A stretch of 13,495 nt of DNA. Origin: Thermoplasmatota archaeon (GTDB taxonomy: Archaea > Thermoplasmatota > Thermoplasmata > RBG-16-68-12 > JAJISG01). The notes below the pieces were generated by a model that saw only the letters and a program-made list of their open reading frames with translations, was not told the origin of the DNA and ran no database searches. Every line of letters begins with the position of its first letter. Position 1 is the stretch's first letter. Below, one piece after another: positions 1-6,445 of the stretch. The stretch spans positions 1 through 13,495 of the forward strand of contig JAJISK010000011.1 of NCBI GenBank assembly GCA_022848785.1. Reading direction: 5' to 3'. The translations under genes were made by a program, and so were the position numbers.

Positions 1-36
1 AGATCAGATGCTGGCCTCTCTCATTCCAAAGTAGTC

Positions 37-53
37 CTGCGCGCAGTGTTTTT
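37..53 (+). terminator. Possible U-tract terminator for a rightward gene off the left edge
   Basis: A 10-bp self-complementary stretch (CTGCGCGCAG, 37-46) is followed within three bases by a T5 run on the plus strand. Archaeal transcription often ends at short T-runs. The stem could hold only three base pairs around a four-base loop, so this is weak. It would serve a gene lying to the left of the window, none of which is visible. Confidence 0.2.
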
Positions 54-62
54 GGTCTAGGA

Positions 63-135
63 CGGGCCCGCTGGGATTCGAACCCAGGTCCCCGGCTCCG
101 AAGGCCGGAAGGATAGTCCACTACCCTACGAGCCC
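63..135 (-). tRNA. tRNA-Arg, anticodon TCG
   Basis: The minus strand folds as a tRNA. Its 7-bp acceptor stem is GGGCTCG/CGGGCCC with one U-G pair. It has T8-A9, a 4-bp D stem (GGGT/ATCC), a 5-bp anticodon stem (CCGGC/GCCGG) with loop CTTCGGA, a 4-nt variable loop, and a T arm CTGGG-TTCGAAT-CCCAG. The anticodon is TCG, which reads arginine CGA codons. The discriminator base is G (position 63). The next three bases are TCC, so CCA is not encoded, as is common in archaea. There is one extra unpaired T between the D and anticodon stems and one base fewer than usual in the variable loop. No intron is seen. Confidence 0.93.
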
Positions 136-150
136 GTAGGCCAGTACCCT

Positions 151-181
151 GAACCAGAGCATATAGATGTTGAGGATTTCA
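151..181 (-). repeat. Direct repeat copy 1, containing the tRNA-Arg promoter
   Basis: This 31-base stretch matches 1561-1591 at 28 of 31 positions without gaps, at a constant offset of 1410 bases. The last 18 bases (164-181) are identical in both copies. On the minus strand it contains a TATA-like CTATATGC at 159-166 preceded by GAAATCCTCAACAT. The TATA centre is about 28 bases before the first base of tRNA-Arg, the expected archaeal spacing for a transcript starting at the tRNA 5' end. The repeat is therefore also this tRNA's core promoter. Confidence 0.75.
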
Positions 182-198
182 GCATACAGCAGAGAGTC

Positions 199-780
199 CT
201 AGTCCATCCAGCCCCGTTGCCGGACCCGCTCCTTCAACCGTTGGCGTGCCACCCACCCGTACTCCGGAGGAAGCGCTTCGGCGATGTCGCCAGCCAGCTC
301 GCGGAGGGTCTCCCGCCCAACCAAGGCCTCCAGCAGCCCCGTGTCAACCTCGTCCCCCTTCTCCCACAGCAGCACGGCCGCATCCACCAGGTCCATCTCC
401 CGGGCGGCGGCCAACTTGAGGGAGAGGAGGTCCTCGAACCCTGCCACCCTGATCCGCGTGCCGGCGTAGGGTAGGGTCCGGCCCCGCTCAAAGAGGGATT
501 CCGTGACCTCCACTTCTCCCACGCGGCTCGTGTAGGCGTCCACCTCGCCCCGGTCGGGGGCCTTGAAGATGTGCTTCTCCAGGTGGGGCGAGGCGCGGTA
601 CCGGAATCCCTCCCCGTCCAAGAGATCCCGGAGTTGGTGAAGGTCCCTCGCCCGGACGACGACATCCACGTCGTGGGTCCGGCGGTAGGCCACGTAGGCC
701 TCCACCGCCACGCCGCCGATGAAGAGGGCCCGGTTCCCGAGGTGCGCCGCGATGGCCCGGACAATCTCCTCTACCTCCAT
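199..780 (-). CDS. AbiEii-like nucleotidyltransferase, putative toxin of a type IV-like pair
   Basis: This 193-residue protein has a nucleotidyltransferase-fold core. A GG pair (residues 22-23, IGGVAVEAY) is followed by RRTHDVDV, giving the two metal-binding aspartates D37 and D39, and a third acidic residue fits at D81 (GEVDAY). This layout is that of the MNT/AbiEii/DUF6036-type nucleotidyltransferases, which act as toxins in AbiE-like systems by transferring nucleotides, probably to RNA. The ATG at 778-780 is chosen because it overlaps the upstream regulator's stop by 10 bp, so the two are probably translationally coupled. A longer in-frame reading to 1059 would run across the regulator gene and is low-complexity. 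The fold is well supported, but the toxin role is inferred from the partner gene. Antibiotic or tRNA nucleotidyltransferase roles cannot be excluded. Confidence 0.72.
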   Translation of the reverse strand: MEVEEIVRAIAAHLGNRALFIGGVAVEAYVAYRRTHDVDVVVRARDLHQLRDLLDGEGFRYRASPHLEKHIFKAPDRGEVDAYTSRVGEVEVTESLFERGRTLPYAGTRIRVAGFEDLLSLKLAAAREMDLVDAAVLLWEKGDEVDTGLLEALVGRETLRELAGDIAEALPPEYGWVARQRLKERVRQRGWMD

Positions 781-1397
781 GGGCCGGTCTCCTCCCACGC
801 CTTGACCACAGCGTCCGGGTCGAGACGGAGGCCCGGCCGTCGTGCCTCGGGGAACTCCAAGTACAGGCGGGCCGCGTCGAGGGCGTGTCGCCCCCCCAGC
901 CGGGCGCCGTCCGCCACGATTCGGGGGAGCGGGACCAGGCGGAACCCTCGGACCTCGGTCCCCCCGAGGGCCTCCTCCGGCGCCCGGAGCAGGAGCAGGT
1001 TGGCCCTCTCCGTCGGCGACGCCCGGGACGCTCCCGTGGCGAGGACCTCTTCCGTCCACGCCTCCAGGGGCCGGACGTAGGCCCAGGTCGCCGAGGGGGT
1101 CTGGTACCCCGTCAGGAGCCAGGCCGCCACGTCCAGGGTCAGGGCGTAGCGGAGCCCCTGCCCACTGGCGATGTCGCGGAGCGTCTCCGCGGCCTTCTGG
1201 GGACTTCTTGGATGGATGAGACGTACGGTGTTCGCGAACGGGTCCAACGCCCGGCGGAGGGACTCCTCCGTCTGCGACGAAGGTGTTGACCTCCCCCTCT
1301 CGATGTGACTAAGGGCCGTCCGGCTGATACCCGCCGCCTTCGCGACCTCTGACTGGGTAAGGCCGAGGCCCCTTCGGAGGCGGCGCCAGCTAGTCAT
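771..1397 (-). CDS. XRE-family HTH regulator with AbiEi-like C-terminal region, putative antitoxin
   Basis: This is a 208-residue protein. Residues 3-50 form an XRE/Cro helix-turn-helix, with GLTQSEVAKAAGISRTALSHIERG as its core written in two parts: helix 2 at LTQSEVAKAAG and recognition helix at SRTALSHIERG. The rest (about 55-208) contains segments such as PLPRIVADGARLGGRHALDAA that resemble the C-terminal part of AbiEi-type antitoxins. The next gene is a nucleotidyltransferase overlapping it by 10 bp, the usual AbiEi/AbiEii order. The ATG at 1395-1397 is preferred over an in-frame ATG at 1418, because the seven codons between them are entirely made of a perfect 22-bp palindrome, most likely its own operator. 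Autoregulation is therefore likely. The HTH is certain; the antitoxin assignment is moderately supported. Confidence 0.72.
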   Translation of the reverse strand: MTSWRRLRRGLGLTQSEVAKAAGISRTALSHIERGRSTPSSQTEESLRRALDPFANTVRLIHPRSPQKAAETLRDIASGQGLRYALTLDVAAWLLTGYQTPSATWAYVRPLEAWTEEVLATGASRASPTERANLLLLRAPEEALGGTEVRGFRLVPLPRIVADGARLGGRHALDAARLYLEFPEARRPGLRLDPDAVVKAWEETGPWR

Positions 1398-1419
1398 GAT
1401 GTTAAGTATACTTAACATC
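1398..1419. promoter_or_regulatory. Perfect 22-bp palindrome, probable operator of the cassette
   Basis: The half-site is GATGTTAAGTA and its exact complement follows with no spacer. It is AT-rich in a GC-rich region and abuts the ATG at 1395-1397 of the HTH gene. A TATA-like CTAATAGA lies on the minus strand at about 1420-1427, some 25 bases before the start codon. A leaderless transcript would therefore have this site between TATA box and start, where a bound HTH dimer would block transcription. Confidence 0.65.
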
Positions 1420-1789
1420 TATTAGAAGCCTCGGCCCGTGACTTGTTCCGGGGGCCTGAATGGCATGGACTTCCTGGCGGAGGATGCGGACAACTCCTAA
1501 GGCCGATTCTAGGAGGGAGAGAGCTTTGCCGCTACCCCACCTGCCCGGTGGTCAGACCGCGAACCCGTGCATCTAGATGTTGAGGATTTCAACTTCCTCC
1601 CCCTGAAGGGCCAGGCTACATCACACCATTGGAGCAGGAAGAAGCACGCCGCCGCTCCGTCCAATAGGCATTCCGTTCAAACGGTGATGAGAAAGGGTCA
1701 GGTTCGCCGTGGCCAACGCTTGCGGGGCCACCTGTGAGGTTGGGTATGAGATCGTCCCGAGTATGAGCCGGTGGCCCCTACGCGGCCCG
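1420..1789. other. Protein-free interval between the TA cassette and the inositol genes
   Basis: No credible protein gene is seen in these 370 bases. They hold the second copy of the direct repeat (1561-1591) and a 6-bp stem with a 10-base loop (1494-1499 with 1510-1515). They also hold a 6-bp GTGGCC/GGCCAC stem (1709-1714 with 1726-1731), 60-80 bases after the stop of the cytidylyltransferase gene. That second stem could mark its transcript end, although no clear T-run follows it on the minus strand. Confidence 0.5.
1561..1591 (-). repeat. Direct repeat copy 2, tRNA-promoter-like with altered TATA
   Basis: This copy matches 151-181 at 28 of 31 positions. One of the three differences falls in the TATA element, CTATATGC in copy 1 and CTAGATGC here, which should weaken it. 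A minus-strand transcript would begin near 1545-1548, but the bases that follow do not fold as a tRNA. It is either a relic left when the toxin-antitoxin cassette entered next to tRNA-Arg, or a promoter for an unrecognised small RNA. Confidence 0.6.
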
Positions 1790-3088
1790 CTAGCGCCAGG
1801 CCAAGAGCCTTCTGATGACCTCCGCGTTGCCCAGCACGCCGACGGCAAGGAGGCCGTAAAGGGGGAGTCCTATCGCCGCGGCGGCGGCCAAAATGAGCAG
1901 TCGACTGTCCCGCTTCGCCGGGAGCTGGAGGCCGAGGGGATGGCCCTTCTTGAAGGAGGCGAAATAGGCGGCGGACGTGTAACTGACGCCGAAGGACGCA
2001 ACGATGGCAAAGATGGCAAGAAACCCCCAACGGAGATCCGGGGCGAGAACCCACTGGCCGTAGGCGAGCGCGGAAATGACGATGAAATCCGCATAGCGGT
2101 CTGCCACGGAGTCGAGCCACCCCCCCTTTTGGGTCGACAGGAACTTCAGCCGGGCGATCTCCCCGTCGCTTCCGTCCAAGATGGACGAGAGCTGGACCAG
2201 GATGGCCCCCACGAGGAGGAACGGATAGATCCCCAGGAAGAGGAAGTAAGAGGCCAAGAACGCGAGGCCGACGACAAAGACGCTCATCTGGTTCGGGGTC
2301 AGACGGGTCTTCACGAGCAGGGCGGAAAGCCGCGTGGAGAGAGGTCGGTTGAGGTACCTCGCCACGGGGCCGTCCTCGGACTTGCCGAGGTCACGCAGCA
2401 TGTCCTTCCTGGCCCTCCGGAAATCCCCGGGCGTATCCAGGTCGGCCCATAGGGGGCCCTTGAACTCCACGGCCCGCACCTTTCCATCGCGGGCCAACTG
2501 GTCAAGGGCGTCACCGAGCTCCTCCCTGCCCTGATCGATCGCCGCCTGCAAGGCCCGGGCTAACTCCTTTCCACCGGTCATGACCCCCATGTCGACTCCG
2601 GTGAAGGTGGCGAGGCCTTTCCCCACGCGTCGGACGCGTCGATTCTCCACCAATACCCTGGTCGCCTCGGCGACCTTCTCCTCCCCGGGGGAGGTGTCGA
2701 CCGCCATGGCAACGCCCCGCTGGACTCTCGATCGGGCAAGCTTAGCCACAATCTCGAGCTTGAGGACGTGGTCGGCCATCAGCAGGAGGAAGCGCTCCTC
2801 GTCGAACTGTTGGGCCCCCTTCAGAACGGAGAGACCGTTTCCCCTCTCCCACGCCTCGTTTTGGACATAGGCGAGCCTGACGCCCAGGGAGAAGCCATCG
2901 CCGAGGGACTCCATCACGGCCTGGGCCTGGTAGCCGACGACGACGGTGAAGTCCCGGATCCCTGCCTGCCTGGCGGTGAGGATTACTCGGGTGATGAGCG
3001 GGAGGCCGAGCAAACGGACCAGGGCCTTCGGGCCGTCACCGTTCGATAACCTCCTCCCCCTCCCAGCGGCTAAGATCAATGCCCTCAT
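1790..3088 (-). CDS. Bifunctional CTP:inositol-1-phosphate cytidylyltransferase / di-myo-inositol phosphate phosphate synthase (IPCT-DIPPS)
   Basis: The 432-residue protein fuses two domains. Residues 1-225 are a sugar-nucleotidyltransferase with the N-terminal signature [11 protein letters not shown] (4-14), then PKALV (20-24) and an ADHVL segment (105-109). Residues 240-432 are a membrane CDP-alcohol phosphatidyltransferase carrying D308-G309, A312-R313, G322, D326 and D330, which is the complete DG-x2-AR-x8-G-x3-D-x3-D motif, among several hydrophobic helices. In hyperthermophiles this fusion makes CDP-inositol and then joins it to inositol-1-phosphate for the solute di-myo-inositol phosphate. 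The upstream gene, overlapping by 53 bp, makes inositol-1-phosphate, which supports the call. The start is fixed because the nucleotide-binding loop begins four residues after it. An archaetidylinositol-phosphate role is a less likely alternative, since that enzyme is usually single-domain. Confidence 0.85.
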   Translation of the reverse strand: MRALILAAGRGRRLSNGDGPKALVRLLGLPLITRVILTARQAGIRDFTVVVGYQAQAVMESLGDGFSLGVRLAYVQNEAWERGNGLSVLKGAQQFDEERFLLLMADHVLKLEIVAKLARSRVQRGVAMAVDTSPGEEKVAEATRVLVENRRVRRVGKGLATFTGVDMGVMTGGKELARALQAAIDQGREELGDALDQLARDGKVRAVEFKGPLWADLDTPGDFRRARKDMLRDLGKSEDGPVARYLNRPLSTRLSALLVKTRLTPNQMSVFVVGLAFLASYFLFLGIYPFLLVGAILVQLSSILDGSDGEIARLKFLSTQKGGWLDSVADRYADFIVISALAYGQWVLAPDLRWGFLAIFAIVASFGVSYTSAAYFASFKKGHPLGLQLPAKRDSRLLILAAAAAIGLPLYGLLAVGVLGNAEVIRRLLAWR

Positions 3089-4190
3089 CCATCACCCCCG
3101 CTATCTGGCCCGCGACAAACTCCTCCACCCGCCTCCGAGCCTCCTCCTCGGGCATCTGGACCGGGGGGTGTTTCATGGTATACGCTGACACCGCCTCGAG
3201 AGGACCTCCCAAGCCCTCATCGAGTCCGACCTTCGCACAGCGAATGGCATCGATGGCGCTCCCGGCGCTGTTGGGGCTGTCCTCCACCGAGAGGCGGAGC
3301 TCCAGGTCGACGGGGACGTTCCCCCATATCCTCCCCTCGACCCGCAGGAAGCACAGCTTGTTGTCCTTCTGCCACGGGACGTAGTCGGAGGGCCCGATGT
3401 GGATGTTCTCGGGATCCAACGGGACGGGCAGCTGCGCCTGCACGGCCTCCGTCTTGGAGACCTTCTTCGACGTCAGCCTCGCCCGGTCGAGCATGTTCAA
3501 GAAATCGGTGTTGCCACCTGTGTTGAGCTGATAGGTCCTGTCGATGCTCGCCCCACGATCCACGAAGAGCTTCGCCAGGATCCTGTGAATGACGGTGGCC
3601 CCGACCTGGGACTTGATGTCATCGCCCACGACGGGAACCCCCGCGCGTTCAAATCGGCGAGCCCAGTGGGGATCGGAGGCGATGAACACGGGGATGCAGT
3701 TGACGAGGGCGCATCCGGCCTCCAGCGCGCTCTCTGCGTAGTATCGTGCCGCCTTCTCGCTTCCCACCGGAAGGTAGTTCACTAGGACCTCGGCCCCGCT
3801 TTCCTGGAGCGTCTTGGCAACATCCGTGGGTGGGGCATCGGCTACCTTGAACGTGCGGTCCTCGGGGTAATCCGCCATATGCTCGCCCACGCCGTCGAGG
3901 ACCGGGCCCATGTTCACCGTTACGCCGGAATGGGGGACTTCGGGATAGAAGACCTTGGTGCAATTTGGAGGAGCAAAGATGGCCTCCGACACGTCCCGGC
4001 CGACCTTGCGAGCATCCACGTCGAAGGCGGCCACCACTTCCAAGTCCTCCACGCGATAGCCCCGCACCTCTCTGTGCATCAGGCCGATGGGATCGTCGCC
4101 TGAGGTTCTGTAGAATTCGATTCCTTGGAGAAGGGAACTCGCACAGTTTCCCACGCCAGCTATCGCAATGTGAATTTTGCTCATGCTCAT
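3036..4190 (-). CDS. ino1: Inositol-3-phosphate (myo-inositol-1-phosphate) synthase
   Basis: This 384-residue enzyme converts glucose-6-phosphate to inositol-1-phosphate using NAD in the cytosol. Visible family motifs are the Rossmann loop [10 protein letters not shown] (about residues 10-19), VNYLPVGSE, the block [25 protein letters not shown] and the active-site lysine region [10 protein letters not shown]. It resembles the shorter mycobacterial/Thermotoga type rather than the long eukaryotic type, and is close to the usual 360-390 residue length. The ATG at 4188-4190 is preceded by GAGAGGT on the minus strand; a second ATG two codons later is possible. It is the first gene of the unit and its last 17 codons overlap the start of the IPCT-DIPPS gene in another frame. 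Its product feeds that enzyme. Confidence 0.93.
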   Translation of the reverse strand: MSMSKIHIAIAGVGNCASSLLQGIEFYRTSGDDPIGLMHREVRGYRVEDLEVVAAFDVDARKVGRDVSEAIFAPPNCTKVFYPEVPHSGVTVNMGPVLDGVGEHMADYPEDRTFKVADAPPTDVAKTLQESGAEVLVNYLPVGSEKAARYYAESALEAGCALVNCIPVFIASDPHWARRFERAGVPVVGDDIKSQVGATVIHRILAKLFVDRGASIDRTYQLNTGGNTDFLNMLDRARLTSKKVSKTEAVQAQLPVPLDPENIHIGPSDYVPWQKDNKLCFLRVEGRIWGNVPVDLELRLSVEDSPNSAGSAIDAIRCAKVGLDEGLGGPLEAVSAYTMKHPPVQMPEEEARRRVEEFVAGQIAGVMDEGIDLSRWEGEEVIER

Positions 4191-4492
4191 ACCTCTCGCC
4201 CCCCCACGCTAAACACGGCAATGCCCGCAAAAGACGTGCGCGGCCGGACCCTTTCCTACTGGGTCGCGTGATATATCTCTTTCGGCCTATCATTTTTAAC
4301 CTAAGAGGACGACGGGTACAGCCGGGTCTCCGCCCTATGATGGCCGCGATTCGTTAGGCGAGCTGACGATGCGACGCCTCGCCAATCGAACCGGCAGGGC
4401 CTCCCGCTGGGGCGCCGCTCCCTAGGATCAACCCACGAGGCCTACGGACTCTCTTCGGACCGCCGATTCCTGCCCTTCCCCGGTCTGGAGGC
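4191..4492. other. Intergenic region with the promoter of the inositol unit
   Basis: These 302 bases separate the gcvH stop from the inositol synthase start; both genes are on the minus strand. The only signals I can support are the BRE/TATA element at 4270-4285 and a TTAAAAAT stretch at about 4293-4302 on the minus strand, which could be a second, weaker TATA. No coding potential and no clear terminator were seen. Confidence 0.5.
4270..4285 (-). promoter_or_regulatory. BRE/TATA promoter of the inositol-phosphate unit
   Basis: On the minus strand CCGAAAGAGATATATC shows a BRE-like CGAAA directly ahead of a TATA box GATATATC. Transcription should start about 25 bases downstream, near 4247. This gives a leader of about 55-60 bases ending in the GAGAGGT ribosome-binding site at the synthase start. 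Confidence 0.6.
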
Positions 4493-4870
4493 CTACCCAC
4501 CTATGAGGTCCCGGTACTCCTCGGCCGTGAGGAGGCCTTTGGCCTTCTCCTTGAGTTCAAAAATGACGAGCCATCCCGCCTCGTAGGGAGAGTCGTTGAC
4601 CAGCTCCGGCCGGTCGTCCAGCTCCTTGTTCACCTCGGCCACGATCCCGGAGACGGGAGCATAGATCTCGGAGGCGGCCTTCACGGACTCGACCACGGCA
4701 AACGATTCACCCGCGGCAAACTCAGAACCCACGCTGGGCAGCTCCACGTACACCACGTCGGTCAGCTCGTTCTGGGCGTGGTCAGTAATCCCCACGACGG
4801 CCCGCTCTCCCTCAAGTCGGACCCACTCGTGTTCCTTGGTGTAGCGGAGATCCTCGGGTATCTCAGACAT
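4493..4870 (-). CDS. gcvH: Glycine cleavage system H protein
   Basis: This is a 125-residue lipoyl carrier. It shows the family N-terminus (RYTKEHEWV), VVYVELPSVGSEF, and the lipoylation site ESVKAASEIYAPVSG with the modified lysine at K64, then NDSPYEAGWLV near the C-terminus. Length and motif spacing are normal. The H protein shuttles the aminomethyl group between the P, T and L proteins of glycine cleavage, and can also take part in lipoate transfer. No P, T or L gene is in this window. It starts 26 bases after the nicotinate phosphoribosyltransferase stop, so it is probably the second gene of that transcript. The Shine-Dalgarno match is weak. Confidence 0.95.
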   Translation of the reverse strand: MSEIPEDLRYTKEHEWVRLEGERAVVGITDHAQNELTDVVYVELPSVGSEFAAGESFAVVESVKAASEIYAPVSGIVAEVNKELDDRPELVNDSPYEAGWLVIFELKEKAKGLLTAEEYRDLIGG

Positions 4871-4896
4871 CGCGCGGCCTGGCCTAGGTCCCGGCC

Positions 4897-6102
4897 CTAA
4901 TCAACCTTTTCAGGCTTCCCTTGAGATTCAGACAGCCTGCTTAGTTGGGCCAGGACCGATTTTCGAATCTCCCGGGGACTCGGAAGATCTGCGACGGGTT
5001 TTCCCCCTTCGAGGTACTGGACAAGGACGTCCTCCATGGTCCCCTGGCACTGCGGGCAGGGGGGAGGGGATGAGCCGACCTCGTACGTGAGATCGTCCGG
5101 GCAACGGAACACGTCCTTCCGTCCGCTGTACTTCCCCCGTTTCGCGGCCGGGCGACCGTCGACTTCCACGATATCCAGCGCGAAGTTAACCGTGGGCGCG
5201 TCGGAGACGCTGGTACCCACGCCGAACCCCACGGCGCCTGCTGCGGCGAGGTCAGGGATGTTCTCTTCGTCCAAACCTCCCGACGTGTAAATCTTCACGC
5301 CCTCGTACCCCCGCTGGTCGAGCTCCCAGCGCACTTGGCGGACAATCTCGGGAAAGTCGCCCCTCCGCGACCCCGGCGTGTCCAGACGGACCCCCGTGAG
5401 GTCGGGAATGGATTCGGCAGCGAGGAGGGCTTCCCGCACCTCGTCCAGATAGGTATCGGCGAGGGCGATCCGGGGAACTCCCGCCTCGACCCGACGGTCG
5501 TAGGCTCGGAACGCTTCCTCAGGACCGCCCAGGACGATAGTGAGGGCGTGGGGCATCGTGCCCTGAGGTGCCTCCCCGATCAGGTCCGCTCCGAGAAGGC
5601 TGGACACGGCGTCCAACCCCCCGACGTAGGCGGCCCGATCGATCATGGGCGCCAAGGCCGGATGCATGCGACGGACCCCGAACGAAGTAACCTCGAGGGA
5701 CCCGGCGGCCCGTTTCACCCGCGCGGCCTTGGTGGCGATGGCCGTGGCCTGACAGAGAAGGCCCAGCAAGGGCGTCTCGTAGCGGGCGAAGGTTCCGTAC
5801 GGGCCGTCCAACACGGCGACCGGGACCCGGACGCCTCCGTGGCTTCGGGGGCTGAAGAGCGTGCCCTCGGGCAGGGCGTATAGATCGAGAGGACGCCCCT
5901 CGAGCAAATGTATGGCCTCCTCGAGCCCGCAGAAGATCCCCCAAGGCCACCCCTGAGGCAGTTGGCCCGTGGTCACCTCGGCCACGACGGGCTCCTCGTC
6001 CTTCCCCTCGGCCCGGAGCACCTCCTCCGTCCGTTGGAAATACACGTCGGTCGTTCGACCCGATAGGATCTCCGACTCGTCGGCGATGTGAAATCGTTTC
6101 GT
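4897..6102 (-). CDS. pncB: Nicotinate phosphoribosyltransferase, start probably ACG
   Basis: This 401-residue enzyme (from ACG) joins nicotinate and PRPP to give nicotinate mononucleotide for NAD salvage. Motifs include TTDVYFQRT near the N-terminus, SFGVRRMHPA, IDRAAYVGGLDAVSSLLGA, GTMPHAL, VRLDTPGSRRGDF, SGGLDEENI and FGVGTSVS, matching the archaeal (Thermoplasma-like) form of about 390 residues. A C-terminal zinc-ribbon remnant has CPQC, but its first knuckle is CPDD, lacking one expected cysteine. There is no in-frame ATG or GTG near the expected start. The ACG at 6100-6102 sits five bases after AGGAGGTG. Alternatives are TTG at 6148-6150 or 6202-6204, which would add a proline-rich N-terminus unlike the family. 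gcvH follows 26 bases downstream. Confidence 0.92.
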   Translation of the reverse strand, partial: TKRFHIADESEILSGRTTDVYFQRTEEVLRAEGKDEEPVVAEVTTGQLPQGWPWGIFCGLEEAIHLLEGRPLDLYALPEGTLFSPRSHGGVRVPVAVLDGPYGTFARYETPLLGLLCQATAIATKAARVKRAAGSLEVTSFGVRRMHPALAPMIDRAAYVGGLDAVSSLLGADLIGEAPQGTMPHALTIVLGGPEEAFRAYDRRVEAGVPRIALADTYLDEVREALLAAESIPDLTGVRLDTPGSRRGDFPEIVRQVRWELDQRGYEGVKIYTSGGLDEENIPDLAAAGAVGFGVGTSVSDAPTVNFALDIVEVDGRPAAKRGKYSGRKDVFRCPDDLTYEVGSSPPPCPQCQGTMEDVLVQYLEGGKPVADLPSPREIRKSVLAQLSRLSESQGKPEKVD

Positions 6103-6107
6103 GGGTC

Positions 6108-6115
6108 CACCTCCT
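6108..6115 (-). promoter_or_regulatory. Strong Shine-Dalgarno that points to an ACG start
   Basis: The minus strand reads AGGAGGTG, then five bases (GACCC), then ACG in the frame of the nicotinate phosphoribosyltransferase. Sequence and spacing are ideal for initiation at 6102. The GTG inside this motif is out of frame. Confidence 0.55.
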
Positions 6116-6138
6116 GACGGGGTGCAGTCCCGCTCTAT

Positions 6139-6168
6139 CCTCCGCGGCAACGGTAAAGGTTGCGGAGG
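6139..6168. promoter_or_regulatory. Bulged inverted repeat before the nicotinate phosphoribosyltransferase gene
   Basis: CCTCCGC (6139-6145) and AAC (6149-6151) pair with GTT (6159-6161) and GCGGAGG (6162-6168), ten pairs in all, with a three-base bulge and a seven-base loop. It lies 24 bases before the Shine-Dalgarno on the minus strand and would be in the mRNA leader if the ACG start is right. The role is unknown. Confidence 0.35.
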
Positions 6169-6251
6169 CGGCGAGCACGTTGAGAGATGGCCGATTAGAG
6201 GCAAGATTGGCCCCGTGAGCCTTAAGGATCCGAAACCGGTTGCTCCCCATA

Positions 6252-6445
6252 GCTGGGCCCGCCTTCGATTTACGCCACTACATCGTCGACCGGCTTGCCT
6301 CCGTGGCCTTCGAGGAATACGGAGTTCTCGTCGCCCCGGGAGGATGTTCGGCGCCCCGGACCCCTTCCGCCTGTGCTACGGCACGGACACGGATACCGTG
6401 ACCGCGGGCCTCGAGGGCCTGAGTCAGGCCAGCCGAGAAGCCTAG
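6252..6445 (+). pseudogene. Frameshifted C-terminal remnant of a PLP-dependent aminotransferase
   Basis: In one plus-strand frame (6252-6341) the translation contains VAFEEYGVLVAPGG. One base back, from 6344, it continues MFGAPDPFRLCYGTDTDT and then VTAGLEGLSQASREA to a TAG at 6443-6445. Joined, these give the typical end of class I/II aminotransferases, where GV-x-V-PG-x-x-FG-x-PG-x-x-RL-x-YG is followed by an EGL-type final helix. A single indel near 6339-6346 explains the frame change. The rest of the gene, including the PLP lysine, is missing, and the nicotinate phosphoribosyltransferase gene occupies the upstream side on the other strand. This is a decayed end fragment, with no sign that it is expressed. 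Confidence 0.65.

Noticed and set aside
199..1059. A 286-residue reading of the nucleotidyltransferase starting at 1059
   Set aside because: The extra N-terminus is Gly/Pro/Arg-rich and lies fully inside the regulator gene. The ATG at 780 gives a normal domain start and a typical overlap.
1459..1575. Short plus-strand frame beginning MAWTSWRRMR, reminiscent of the regulator N-terminus (MTSWRRLR)
   Set aside because: Only a few residues are similar, and the frame ends inside the repeat. There is no ribosome-binding site and no HTH follows, so chance is the better explanation.
1684..1740. GTGATGA at 1684-1690 as the C box of a C/D guide RNA
   Set aside because: No D or D' box (CTGA) follows at suitable distance on the plus strand.
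1709..2452. Long plus-strand open frame opposite the IPCT-DIPPS gene
   Set aside because: It is a shadow of a strongly supported gene and shows no family motif; GC-rich DNA produces many such frames here.
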